Shown: positions 18,459 to 25,738 of the stretch, one piece after another
How positions within the stretch are numbered: the first letter of the stretch is position 1
How the letters are laid out: the number at the start of each line of letters is the position of its first letter
Origin: a virus
Virus record (IMG/VR): IMGVR_UViG_3300042509_000617
Coordinates: 1-33,077 of that record
Reading direction: 5' to 3' (one strand)
DNA: 33,077 nt
The notes under the pieces: generated by a model
Databases searched by the model: none
What the model saw: only the letters and a program-made list of their open reading frames with translations
Told to the model about the DNA's origin: nothing
Translations under genes and position numbers: made by a program

Positions 18459-18675
18459 CTTTTCCGTAGGTTTCGTTGTAGTATTCTTCTGCGTATTCAC
18501 AAAGTGGTATTTGCTGACCATGATTATAAGCATCTTTAATCTGCTCCTTCTCCATCTCTTTGGCTTGTTTAATAGCCTGATTGTACAATTCAATTGTTTT
18601 TTCTTTTGATACTATTCTAGAGTTAGAGATTAATTCGACCTCTCTAACTAACCAATCTACTGCTGTCTGTTTCAC
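18451..18675 (-). CDS. Small helical phage protein (74 aa), GTG start
   Basis: Start codon GTG at 18675 overlaps the TGA of the upstream gene (GTGA), consistent with re-initiation. The protein (MKQTAVDWLVREVELIS, then YNQAIKQAKEMEKEQIKDAY and a C-terminal EEYYNETYGKDA) matches a small family very frequent in Bacteroidota phages and prophages; I recall no assigned function. It is mainly a two-helix charged protein without membrane segment. The end of the gene contains the start of the next Cys-rich gene. Confidence 0.7.
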   Translation of the reverse strand: MKQTAVDWLVREVELISNSRIVSKEKTIELYNQAIKQAKEMEKEQIKDAYNHGQQIPLCEYAEEYYNETYGKDA

Positions 18676-18836
18676 TTCTTAAATTCGTTGATAGCAATCT
18701 GCGCTAATCTCTCTGCATCTTTTCTAACCCTGTTGTGATAATCTGAGTTGTCAGAAAATGGAGACTGCCACTTTGTGCTTGCAACTTGATCGTAGACTAA
18801 TGCATTGTAGAATCTTTCTGTTAGTAATTTTTTCAT
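18672..18836 (-). CDS. Hypothetical 54-aa protein
   Basis: Short gene found by reading the reverse strand: product begins MKKLLTERFYNALVYDQVA, continues with a Trp/Ser segment (STKWQSPFSDNSDYH) and ends with an amphipathic helix RVRKDAERLAQIAINEF and KK. It is joined by ATGA to the upstream gene and by GTGA to the downstream gene; unbroken overlap at both ends is the main support that it is real. No family recognised. Confidence 0.6.
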   Translation of the reverse strand: MKKLLTERFYNALVYDQVASTKWQSPFSDNSDYHNRVRKDAERLAQIAINEFKK

Positions 18837-18994
18837 GTGTTTGTTAGTTTGATAATTAAATTGTTTAAGTCCTCATCTGATGGGAAGTTATCCTTGTCAG
18901 TACTCCAATAGTCTAGGTACCTATCCCTGTGTACAGCGTACCACTTCTGTGTGTATTCATTCCAATGAAATACGTAGTTCCAAATCTTATCCAT
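18833..18994 (-). CDS. Hypothetical 53-aa aromatic-rich protein
   Basis: Small reverse-strand gene starting MDKIWNYVFHWNEYTQKWYA, with five Trp in 53 residues, then YLDYWSTDKDNFPSDEDL and a closing helix. Its TGA overlaps the ATG of the next gene (ATGA). It follows the SNF2 helicase gene after a 55-base gap, the first gap after that gene. No family recognised; coding status rests on overlap and amino-acid make-up. Confidence 0.55.
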   Translation of the reverse strand: MDKIWNYVFHWNEYTQKWYAVHRDRYLDYWSTDKDNFPSDEDLNNLIIKLTNT

Positions 18995-19049
18995 ATCGTT
19001 TGTTGTTAAAGTTTGCTACTGTTGGTAGGCACTAGCGACCCGATCCTAT

Positions 19050-20417
19050 CTATGTGTTTTTAAAATGATTAACTGTGTAGTCCTTCTTCTTTATCACTGT
19101 CTTGTACACGTCATGCTCAATGCCTCCCTTACTAAAGACCCAGTACACATGGTTAAAAGAACGATCCTTTGTTGTCATCCTGTCCCTGCTCTGCCAGTAA
19201 CTAGTAGCACTGAAGTCAATGTTGTAGTACACCAAGTACTTGGCATGCCTAAGGCTAATCCCCTCCCTGCCGCTAACTATCTGAAGAGCAATGCTTTTAT
19301 CTGTACTTTCAAATATACTAAGATCAGTTGTAAGATCATCACCAAACACATCCTTCAAAGCAGATAGCTCTTCCTTAAATTTATAGAAGATGCCTATCTT
19401 ACTTCCTTGAAATTTTTGTTTAATGAACTCAGCCTTGCTGGTGTCAAGCACCATGCTGTTGCCACTCTCAAACTTAATCGTGCCGCTGCACAGCTGGTGT
19501 ACCTTCATCATTAACTTCACTGCCGTGTCTGCTAGTATCACCTCAGTCTTGCCCTCAATCACGAGGTCTCTTTTTAGCTTCTTGATAAGCTGCATCGTAG
19601 ACTCCTTCATCTCCACCTCTAGGATCTCCTCAGTAACTGATGACACGAACCCTGCCTCCTTCTGTGAGAAGCTTATCATGTGTGGCTGCATCTCCTCAAT
19701 GATGCTGTCCAACCCAGTGCTGTAGTCATTGATGAATAGACCATTGATGTTCTTCTGCTTCACCTTCACATGCACCTCAGCAAACTTATAGAAGTTAACG
19801 AACCGCTTGAATGGGTTGCCAGGTATGCCGTACACCTGGTGGTACATCTGCGAGTAGCTCTCCGGTGTTGGTGTGCCAGACATGAGTATCACCTTAGGTC
19901 TATACTTAGAGATGGCGTGTCGCATCATTACAGCCCGATTGCTGGGCTTTGGGAACGCACCTATACTATGTGCCTCATCGATGACTATTAGGTCAAATTT
20001 GAAGCTATCTACCACGTTGTGCAGGCTCTCATAGTTGACCACCTTTATCTGGTAGCTAGGCTGTAGCAAATCGTAGTCCTTCTCGATGCTTCCGATGGCC
20101 TTCTTCTTGGTCACAAACAGCACAGACTTTGCTCCGCACTCACTGGCTATGCCAAGGCTGGTCAAGGTCTTGCCTGTCCGTACCTCCATCGCTAGGTACA
20201 CGAAGCCATGTGTCTCTATGGCTCGTGCTCCCTGCGATATTATGTCCCTCTGGTATGGTCTAAACTCCATGCTTTTTGTTCCGTAATGAGATAGGCAATT
20301 CTTAATACTGGTTAGTACATCTGGGTCAGCAGACTTGTCCTTTGATACAACATTGTAAAGTGTACCGCAGTAGTGTAACATCTGCTCATCCGAATAGCCG
20401 GGTACTCTCTCAATCAT
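19050..20417 (-). CDS. SNF2/SF2-type DNA helicase-ATPase
   Basis: A 455-residue superfamily-2 helicase. Motif order: Q-motif-like FRPYQRDIISQGARA (~52), Walker A VRTGKTLTSLG (~80), VLFVTKKK (motif Ia), Walker B VIDEAHS (~145), ILMSGTPTPESY (motif III, SGTP), then in the second RecA domain GIFYKFKEEL (IV), IVSGREGISLRHA (V) and YWQSRDRMTTK (VI, with arginine finger). Length is short for a SNF2 protein; no extra domains are visible. SNF2-like helicases without remodelling domains are common in phage replication modules, including crAss-like phages, and probably move on duplex DNA to clear protein or assist replication/recombination. Its ATG overlaps the end of the primase-helicase gene by eight bases, so the two are probably translated together. 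Confidence 0.9.
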   Translation of the reverse strand: MIERVPGYSDEQMLHYCGTLYNVVSKDKSADPDVLTSIKNCLSHYGTKSMEFRPYQRDIISQGARAIETHGFVYLAMEVRTGKTLTSLGIASECGAKSVLFVTKKKAIGSIEKDYDLLQPSYQIKVVNYESLHNVVDSFKFDLIVIDEAHSIGAFPKPSNRAVMMRHAISKYRPKVILMSGTPTPESYSQMYHQVYGIPGNPFKRFVNFYKFAEVHVKVKQKNINGLFINDYSTGLDSIIEEMQPHMISFSQKEAGFVSSVTEEILEVEMKESTMQLIKKLKRDLVIEGKTEVILADTAVKLMMKVHQLCSGTIKFESGNSMVLDTSKAEFIKQKFQGSKIGIFYKFKEELSALKDVFGDDLTTDLSIFESTDKSIALQIVSGREGISLRHAKYLVYYNIDFSATSYWQSRDRMTTKDRSFNHVYWVFSKGGIEHDVYKTVIKKKDYTVNHFKNT

Positions 20418-22800
20418 TTGAATGAATTATGATCCACCTGCCCATCATGTCACGTCCCTCCTCAGGAGCAACGCCATACTTGAACATGCCGTAGGACACC
20501 AACCACTTGTAGAACTTGGTTCTGCTGATGGTCATCTTAGACTTTGGTCCGTAGTCAGGGTACTCGTTGACGAAGTCATTATACAAATCGTTCTTGTACA
20601 GCCTTATCTCTGGCTCCAGCGTGTTGTTCTTAGGCTGACCCTCCACTAGACCACACCACTCGATAAAGTCATGAGCGGTCTCCGCAGATAGCTGTCTGAT
20701 CTTTAGGTTGACAAACTTACTTCTCACTAGACCATCCTTCAGGTAGTTAGCCAAGCATCTAATCATGTAGTTGTCAAACTCACACCAGTCATCATCGTTC
20801 CAATCCCCGAACATCAGCTTACCAAACTCATCCAAAGGCGTAAAGGCTTTAGAATAATATTGGTGTAGCTCAAGCTCCCACTTACGTCTTGCAAAGCTAT
20901 TGCCTGACCCCTTGATTGCGTAGTTAGTAGTGATAGCAATCTTTGGAGACTTGCTGAATGGGATCTTGATTGCGTCTTTGTTCTTCTTCTCTAGCGTGAG
21001 ACCCTCGGTGACTACACTGAAGAGTCTCTCGAAGTCAAAGTACTTCTTCACGTCATCGAACACTAGGATCTGCGTATCGGCAGACACCAGCTGGTAGGCG
21101 AAGCTCCGCTCAAACGTGAAAGACTTACCATCAATAGTTACCACCTTCTTCATTCTGCTTAGTGCGTTCATGAACAGACCCTTGCCTGTGCCACCCTCAG
21201 GGTTGTCGCTTATCACCTCATCGTTTAGTATTACTGCCGGACAGAAGCTTAGGTTCTTGTAGCCATGTAGCAGGAACCCAATGGTACTCTCCATCGACTC
21301 GACCCTGCCATCATCACCCCCACAGATGTTGCGTATAAACTTCCTGTAGCTGCATGCATCTGTCACATCGCACATGGTGAAGTTGCGGTCAATCACGTGA
21401 TCCTTCCACACGTATCCACCCAAGTCAAGGTAGTCAATAGGCTTGACCTGATCCTTAGTCACCTGCACAGCACAGTTCTTGTAGTACAGGTAGGACGTAT
21501 CCTTGGTATCCTCGATGAAGAAGATGTCTATGGTTGATAGCATGGACAGGAACTCCTCCTTAAAGAATCTGGTGTTGTCAGCAAAGTAGTTGTACACCAT
21601 GATGTCATCCAACTCAAGTAGGTGGTTCAGCACGTAGTCCTTTATCTCCTTCTCGGATGTGTGGTCAATCAAGTTGTTCGTAACCTTGACAAATACATAG
21701 TTCTTCCCACCCTCTGGGCAGTACTTGTAGAAGCCATTGTCCTCAAGGAACTGCTTAAATTGAATGTGTACTATTCGAATGACTCCCTTCTCGCTCTTTT
21801 CCCAGAATGTTTTCTTTGCGTTCTCCTCCTCCACCTTGGTCAAGACTGCTTCGATAGTATCCGTATCCAGTTGAGAGTCCTGTAGCTGAATACGTATCTC
21901 TTTTTTTGACACACCCCTTCTCAGCTTGGCCTTGATGGTGTTTATCTTCTCCTCGTCCTCGTAGTACTTGGTACCAAAGTTGGTAGTGTTCCGGTAGGCT
22001 GAGTCAATTGTCATACCTATCTCACGTACAGAGAAGTCCTCCGTAGCGTACTGGTTCAGTACGTAGGATGCGAGTGGCTTGCTGATACCAAAGTCATTGA
22101 ACGCCATCGCTAGGATGTACACGTTATGGTTACGCTGTCCCTCCACCATTGGGTACTTCTTCATCCACCACTTGACCAAGATCTCAACCACCTTGTTCTC
22201 ATCAGTGATGGGGATGGTTGGCTTGTCCTTGAACTTACTCACCTCTGTGTACTCTGGCTCCTCCAGTACGTCCCATACAGATGAGTTCTCATTGATGTGA
22301 ATGAGTGCATCATAAGACTCGTAGCATACACGTGATACGTTCTTGCTAGTCTTGTCAAAGTACTCGCTGTTGAAGTGCTTCTCTAGGCTGTTGAAGTAGT
22401 TGATGTGGTTGTCTGGGTCTGCCGGTATCTTTACCAATGCCTTAAGGCCATTGCCAGATGGAGAGGTGAATACTGAGTAGACGTACTTGTTCTTCGATAG
22501 GGTCTCCTTGTCCTGTAGTAAGGTCTTCTGGTTCTGGTAGCCATCAAAGTCTAGGCATATCAGACCACTATGCTGGGTAAGGGATGCATCGGATCTCTTG
22601 GTAAATATCCCACTGAAGCATATCGCTGGAAGCAACTTCTTCAAGTCATTCCTCTCCTGCTTTCGCTTCTCTGCTCTGATCTTCTTTACCAGTTCTTTTG
22701 ACGATCCAGATTTAATTCTCTCTAGGATTAGCCCAACATTCCTGTGGAAAGGCATGCTTGTATCCTTGATACTCTGGAATATGGTCACTTGATGTATCAT
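20410..22800 (-). CDS. Primase-helicase fusion (BT4734-like primase N-domain + SF3 helicase)
   Basis: A 796-residue replication protein. Residues ~1-185 fit the BT4734/BF3469-like (VirE N-terminal) domain: conserved LICLDFDGYQN (~80), YVYSVFTSPSGNGLKALVKI (~105-125), a fold related to primase-polymerases. Residues ~215-270 (NHNVYILAMAFNDFGISKPL) look like the accessory helical domain. The C-terminal half is a superfamily-3 helicase (D5/DUF5906-like): Walker A GGTGKGLF (~535), Walker B ILVFDD (~580), sensor KIAITTNYA (~620), then ARRKWELELH with arginines. It probably primes and unwinds at the phage origin. The gene is first after the terminator at 22951-22978, and its own 150-base AT-rich leader probably holds a promoter. 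Overlaps the SNF2 gene by eight bases. Confidence 0.88.
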   Translation of the reverse strand: MIHQVTIFQSIKDTSMPFHRNVGLILERIKSGSSKELVKKIRAEKRKQERNDLKKLLPAICFSGIFTKRSDASLTQHSGLICLDFDGYQNQKTLLQDKETLSKNKYVYSVFTSPSGNGLKALVKIPADPDNHINYFNSLEKHFNSEYFDKTSKNVSRVCYESYDALIHINENSSVWDVLEEPEYTEVSKFKDKPTIPITDENKVVEILVKWWMKKYPMVEGQRNHNVYILAMAFNDFGISKPLASYVLNQYATEDFSVREIGMTIDSAYRNTTNFGTKYYEDEEKINTIKAKLRRGVSKKEIRIQLQDSQLDTDTIEAVLTKVEEENAKKTFWEKSEKGVIRIVHIQFKQFLEDNGFYKYCPEGGKNYVFVKVTNNLIDHTSEKEIKDYVLNHLLELDDIMVYNYFADNTRFFKEEFLSMLSTIDIFFIEDTKDTSYLYYKNCAVQVTKDQVKPIDYLDLGGYVWKDHVIDRNFTMCDVTDACSYRKFIRNICGGDDGRVESMESTIGFLLHGYKNLSFCPAVILNDEVISDNPEGGTGKGLFMNALSRMKKVVTIDGKSFTFERSFAYQLVSADTQILVFDDVKKYFDFERLFSVVTEGLTLEKKNKDAIKIPFSKSPKIAITTNYAIKGSGNSFARRKWELELHQYYSKAFTPLDEFGKLMFGDWNDDDWCEFDNYMIRCLANYLKDGLVRSKFVNLKIRQLSAETAHDFIEWCGLVEGQPKNNTLEPEIRLYKNDLYNDFVNEYPDYGPKSKMTISRTKFYKWLVSYGMFKYGVAPEEGRDMMGRWIIIHSND

Positions 22801-22950
22801 AAATGTCGTTAATATGTCATGTAACTAATTGATAATTAACTCTATGTCGATTATGTCAATTTAAAAACCCTTTTAGATTCAAAGAAATAATAATAATATA
22901 TAAGTAGTATATATATATATAGGGAAAAAGAAAAATGACATGGACTAGAG
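22801..22950 (-). promoter_or_regulatory. AT-rich leader of the primase-helicase gene, probable leftward promoter
   Basis: A 150-base non-coding stretch between the terminator and the primase-helicase ATG. On the minus strand TTGACA occurs at 22859-22854 and TAATTA follows 15 bases later, a poor but possible sigma-70-like pair. The sequence GACAT recurs three times more between there and the ATG (CGACATA, TGACATA, CGACATT). A (TA)n run lies near 22908-22921. No clean Bacteroidota TAnnTTTG element was found; the nearest is TTTCTTTG. That transcription restarts here is inferred from the upstream terminator. Confidence 0.4.
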
Positions 22951-22978
22951 AAAAAAAAGAGGGGTAGTAAACCCCCTC
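22951..22978 (-). terminator. Rho-independent terminator (leftward)
   Basis: On the minus strand a perfect 6-bp stem GAGGGG/CCCCTC (22978-22973 with 22964-22959) with an 8-base loop is followed at once by eight T residues (22958-22951). It starts four bases after the stop of the 88-residue gene, and so closes the recombination/modification part of the early arm ahead of the primase-helicase gene. Confidence 0.8.
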
Positions 22979-22982
22979 CATT

Positions 22983-23249
22983 TTAGAAAGGCACCTCGTT
23001 GGTAGGCTCAGCTACCTTCTTGTTTCCATCTGGCTTCCAAGTATCCACCTCTAGGTAGTGAGTAGGTTTGTTAGCGACCTTCTCTCTCTTCTCTACAATC
23101 TTTAGGTTTACCCACTCAAGGTTGTTATCGTTAAGGTACGCTAAAAGATTCTGCAAATCCTTCTTGCTTTGGCTGATGGTTGTCAGCTCTCCGAACTTAG
23201 TCTGAACAACTCTAGAACTTCCTCCGTAAATTTTTTCTGTCTGTTTCAT
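22983..23249 (-). CDS. Small replication-associated protein with SSB-like C-terminal tail
   Basis: An 88-residue protein: a beta-rich core (KIYGGSSRVVQTKFGELTTI; NLEWVNLKIVEKREK; THYLEVDTWKP) and a flexible end that finishes in EPTNEVPF. The last residues resemble the C-terminal tip of bacterial single-stranded DNA-binding proteins (D-D-x-P-F), which docks replication and repair partners. I recall similar small proteins beside primases in Bacteroidota phages, without a function. It is shorter than a bacterial SSB (~110-180 aa) and no OB-fold can be proven by eye. It lies four bases downstream of the exonuclease gene and directly before the terminator. A ssDNA-binding role is inferred. Confidence 0.6.
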   Translation of the reverse strand: MKQTEKIYGGSSRVVQTKFGELTTISQSKKDLQNLLAYLNDNNLEWVNLKIVEKREKVANKPTHYLEVDTWKPDGNKKVAEPTNEVPF

Positions 23250-23253
23250 TTGA

Positions 23254-23985
23254 TTAAAGTATTTCGTTTATAAAGTAATTGTCAATATCATCTGTTGGAT
23301 TTGGTCCGAAGTACCTGTAGTATACCTCCATTGCTCGCTCGACCTTAGCTTCTCCACCCTTTACGAATTCTTCGGATGGTCTGAACAGACCAAGCTGCTC
23401 AGATTCCTTGTCAATAACGTAAAAGTATAGGGGTTTTCCAAATAATTGCTGGTAAATGTAGCACTGAGAGTCATAGTTGTAGCTCTTTGCAGACCATCTG
23501 AACTTGTTGATGTCTGATGTGGTCTTCAGATCAATGATTGAATCGCTAGTAACTATGTCTGCCTTTGCTTTCCATTGCAGTCCCTTAATCTCACCAATGG
23601 TTGGCTCCTCGTATAGGTTGCCATCCCTGTAGATGTCATCGTAGAACTGGAGGTTGGACTTCATCACACCAGCAAGTCTAACAATTTCCTCGTACTCCTT
23701 GGTCAACATGGCGAATCCAATGTTGTTATCAGCACAGAAGGTCTTGTACTCCTTTGTATTCCTTGTACTGACATCCACCTGTGGCACGATTACAGCCTTC
23801 TCAGGCTCAAGAATTAGCTGATGGAATAGTCTACCCTCATGAAAGTGTTTGAAGTCCCCAGAGGGCACTCTAAATAGCTTAGGATTGGTAAGCAAAGAAT
23901 ATATGTCTGAGTTGGATAGGTAGTACCTACCCTTCCCATTGTAGTACTCATCATCATTCCTTAGTTCATCGATTATTGTATTCAT
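23254..23985 (-). CDS. PD-(D/E)XK exonuclease (RecE/Cas4-like)
   Basis: A 243-residue nuclease. An early HFHEGRLFHQLILEPE segment (His/Gly/His at ~49-55) matches the N-terminal motif of phage and RecE-type exonucleases. The active site reads AKADIV (Asp143), IIDLKTT (Asp152, Lys154) and YDSQCYIYQQ with Gln174, the usual QxxxY motif. Such enzymes resect one DNA strand so that an annealing protein can act; the DUF1071 annealing-protein gene lies one gene upstream with the methyltransferase between them. No Cys cluster for an Fe-S domain is visible, so Cas4-type is less likely. The ATG overlaps the methyltransferase end by 20 bases. Confidence 0.82.
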   Translation of the reverse strand: MNTIIDELRNDDEYYNGKGRYYLSNSDIYSLLTNPKLFRVPSGDFKHFHEGRLFHQLILEPEKAVIVPQVDVSTRNTKEYKTFCADNNIGFAMLTKEYEEIVRLAGVMKSNLQFYDDIYRDGNLYEEPTIGEIKGLQWKAKADIVTSDSIIDLKTTSDINKFRWSAKSYNYDSQCYIYQQLFGKPLYFYVIDKESEQLGLFRPSEEFVKGGEAKVERAMEVYYRYFGPNPTDDIDNYFINEIL

Positions 23986-24853
23986 ATTGTTCTATAGTTT
24001 TAAATATTTGATACACTACCTGGGGGACTACCGCATTCCCCCCTGCCATTATTGATTCTTTTCTCCATTTAGGAAAGGTAATTCCGTCCAGTCTACCGGA
24101 AAGCCCATCATTTCCATCACAAATTGGGTGGACAGATGGGAACATTTCGAAGTCTGCTCTTGGTAATTTATTGCATCCTTCAAACTGTTTGTCATCGGGT
24201 TGTGACCATTCCTTGGAGCATCTCCTCTCCTCCCTGCATTCTTGTCCGATGATACTGGAGTCGGAAGAATCGATATTTTTTTTGCATATTCCGATGGACT
24301 CATTGTCCTTCCTTTCGCAAATTGCTCTGACCTTGGTATTTCGTTTGCTCTTGGAGTTGAAAGCCACAAACCAGACTCTATCTCTTCGGTGTGGAGCGTT
24401 GACACTTGCAGCTGGAAGTATAAACGGTTGGACTTCGTACCCTTCAGATTCCAAGTCAGCTTGCACCTCTTCGAATACCATCCCTCCATTCCAACTAACA
24501 AGCCCACGAACGTTTTCGCCCAGGACCCAGCGTGGTTGTATCTCTCGAATTGCTCTAAGCATTTCTGGCCAGAGGTGGCGATCATCATTCTTTCCGAGTC
24601 TCCTACCTGCTGTTGAGTATGGTTGGCATGGGAATCCTCCTGTGATGATGTCAATTTCTCCTCTGTAAATAGAGAAGTCTGTCTTGGTGATGTCATTGTG
24701 TGATATTGAATTAGGCCAATAATATTTTAAAACTCTCTGACCGAATGGATTCCATTCGCAATGGAATACGTTCTCCCATCCCATCCAATCGGAGGCTAAA
24801 TCAAAGCCCCCGATTCCACTGAATAGAGATCCGTGTCTAAGCATTAAACTCAT
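23966..24853 (-). CDS. DNA (cytosine-5-)-methyltransferase
   Basis: A 295-residue C5 methyltransferase with all key motifs in order: I, SLFSGIGGFDLA (Phe11; AdoMet binding); IV, GGFPCQPYS with catalytic Cys76; VI, GENVRG (Glu113-Asn114-Val115); VIII, APHRRDRVWF (~153-162); X, GGNAVVPQVVYQIFK near 275. The target recognition region between VIII and IX is short and low in hydrophobic residues (~165-245), so the recognised sequence cannot be told. No partner restriction enzyme is visible, so it probably protects phage DNA from host restriction. A second ATG at 24844 is also possible. The gene overlaps its neighbours by 17 and 20 bases, and a 215-codon frame lies wholly inside it. Confidence 0.93.
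   Translation of the reverse strand: MSLMLRHGSLFSGIGGFDLASDWMGWENVFHCEWNPFGQRVLKYYWPNSISHNDITKTDFSIYRGEIDIITGGFPCQPYSTAGRRLGKNDDRHLWPEMLRAIREIQPRWVLGENVRGLVSWNGGMVFEEVQADLESEGYEVQPFILPAASVNAPHRRDRVWFVAFNSKSKRNTKVRAICERKDNESIGICKKNIDSSDSSIIGQECREERRCSKEWSQPDDKQFEGCNKLPRADFEMFPSVHPICDGNDGLSGRLDGITFPKWRKESIMAGGNAVVPQVVYQIFKTIEQYEYNNR
24049..24696 (-). CDS. Overlapping gene inside the cytosine methyltransferase (215 aa), candidate
   Basis: A 215-codon frame, same strand, shifted one base forward from the methyltransferase frame and lying wholly within it. The product does not read like chance: TSLFTEEKLTSSQEDSHANH, ATSGQKCLEQFERYNHAGSW, KLTWNLKGTKSNRLYFQL, ESGLWLSTPRA, SILPTPVSSD and FVMEMMGFPVDWTELPF. 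I recall proteins with this same motif order (C-L-E-Q, K-L-T-W-x-L-K-G-T, LPTP, MMGFP-x-W-T) as hypothetical or methylase-labelled entries in phages. The LPTP part corresponds to the poorly conserved target-recognition region in the other frame, so here the inner frame seems the better conserved one. Function unknown; perhaps an accessory to modification. Two antisense frames are also open here, so openness alone proves little. Confidence 0.5.
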   Translation of the reverse strand: MTSPRQTSLFTEEKLTSSQEDSHANHTQQQVGDSERMMIATSGQKCLEQFERYNHAGSWAKTFVGLLVGMEGWYSKRCKLTWNLKGTKSNRLYFQLQVSTLHTEEIESGLWLSTPRANEIPRSEQFAKGRTMSPSEYAKKISILPTPVSSDKNAGRRGDAPRNGHNPMTNSLKDAINYQEQTSKCSHLSTQFVMEMMGFPVDWTELPFLNGEKNQ

Positions 24854-25451
24854 CAGCTATCTCCTTCTTTAACTCAACAGAGATGTCATACTTGGTGGTC
24901 AACTGCTTGCCAATGAATGCAAGACCCTTGCTCTTGTTGTCCTTCACATACTTTAGAACCTTAGTCCAATCATCGCTGTCCTTAACTAGGGTAACCAGTG
25001 CAGTAGGTACGCTCTGCTCCACTACCTGTGTATCTGGAAGATCCTCTCCGGCATAAATGTAGATGCCCAATCCAAACATGGCTAGGTTCTTAACCAAGCA
25101 ACGCATCAAGGTCTTGTTGATGTCAAATGTGGTGGCAGCATCCACCTGCTTGTCTCCGTACTTGGTAGCATAGGAGTAAGCCTTCTTCTTCATGCTCTTG
25201 TTCTTCCCATCCATGACAGGCAACCACATCTCCAATGTCTGACCCTCAATTGTAACTGATGTGTGGCACATGAATCCCAAGTCATCATCGTAGTCCGTAG
25301 GGAGGATGGTGTACGATGCATCTGGGCACTCCTTCTTAGTCACCGACCATGCCCATGCCCATGATAGGTAGGTTAGGTTGTCCTTCTTCTCAACATGATC
25401 GTTCACATTGATAGCTGAGAGTCTCTCGAATACTGATTTTTCTGATTTCAT
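24837..25451 (-). CDS. DUF1071 (Sak3-like) single-strand annealing protein
   Basis: A 204-residue protein whose first ~140 residues carry the DUF1071 pattern: FERLSAINVNDHVEKK, NLTYLSWAWAWSV, then MCHTSVTIEGQTLEMWLPVM, KKKAYSYATKYG and DINKTLMRCLVKNLAMFGLG. DUF1071 proteins are a phage recombinase family (Sak3) that binds ssDNA and anneals complementary strands, a role like Red-beta or Rad52. The C-terminal 60 residues are a charged variable part. It forms a pair with the exonuclease at 23254-23985, as RecT pairs with RecE. Overlaps the methyltransferase by 17 bases and the DnaA-like gene by four (ATGA). Confidence 0.88.
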   Translation of the reverse strand: MKSEKSVFERLSAINVNDHVEKKDNLTYLSWAWAWSVTKKECPDASYTILPTDYDDDLGFMCHTSVTIEGQTLEMWLPVMDGKNKSMKKKAYSYATKYGDKQVDAATTFDINKTLMRCLVKNLAMFGLGIYIYAGEDLPDTQVVEQSVPTALVTLVKDSDDWTKVLKYVKDNKSKGLAFIGKQLTTKYDISVELKKEIADEFNA

Positions 25452-25738
25452 TTCTCTAGATTTTTAATTAGTTGCTTGTAGTCTGTGTCTGCCTGTACTT
25501 TATTCTCGATTGATTTAATCCCATGAATAATGGATGAGTGACCTATCACATACCCATTCATGTCCATGTACCTCTGGATGTAGCTTACCGGTATGTTTCT
25601 CTGTGAGCATAGGTAGTATAGCATGTGTCTTGCATCTACTACCTCCATCTTTTTATTCTTTGAGAAAATCCATTCCTTTGGGATGGAGTAACGCTTGATA
25701 ATGTTTTCTAAATAGTTATTAAAGATTTCAATTTTCAT
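25448..25738 (-). CDS. DnaA domain-IV-like DNA-binding protein (96 aa)
   Basis: The protein is almost only the DnaA C-terminal fold: VVDARHMLYYLCSQRNIPVSYIQ (Ala36-Arg37 and the following helix), then GYVIGHSSIIHGIKSIENK, where GHSSIIHGI at 66-74 matches the DnaA signature D-H-S-T-V-x-H-A that reads the DnaA box, then a closing helix. The first ~30 residues are a short helical lead. No ATPase domain, so it cannot load helicase by itself. It may mark the phage origin, steal or mimic host DnaA sites, or regulate. It is a better match to DnaA than the relative at 16563-17024. ATGA overlaps join it to both neighbours. Confidence 0.75.
   Translation of the reverse strand: MKIEIFNNYLENIIKRYSIPKEWIFSKNKKMEVVDARHMLYYLCSQRNIPVSYIQRYMDMNGYVIGHSSIIHGIKSIENKVQADTDYKQLIKNLEK

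Noticed and set aside
18459-18593. Longer N terminus for the small Cys protein (start at 18593)
   Set aside because: It would run through the gene at 18451-18675 in another frame with an implausible Arg/Lys-rich sequence; the ATG at 18458 fits the overlap pattern.
19000-19049. Terminator after the SNF2 helicase gene
   Set aside because: The 55-base gap contains no convincing stem followed by a T run; the next small genes are probably co-transcribed.
24171-24668. Antisense frames of 165 and 124 codons across the methyltransferase
   Set aside because: Products show no recognisable motif or domain-like pattern; openness follows from the sequence of the sense frames.
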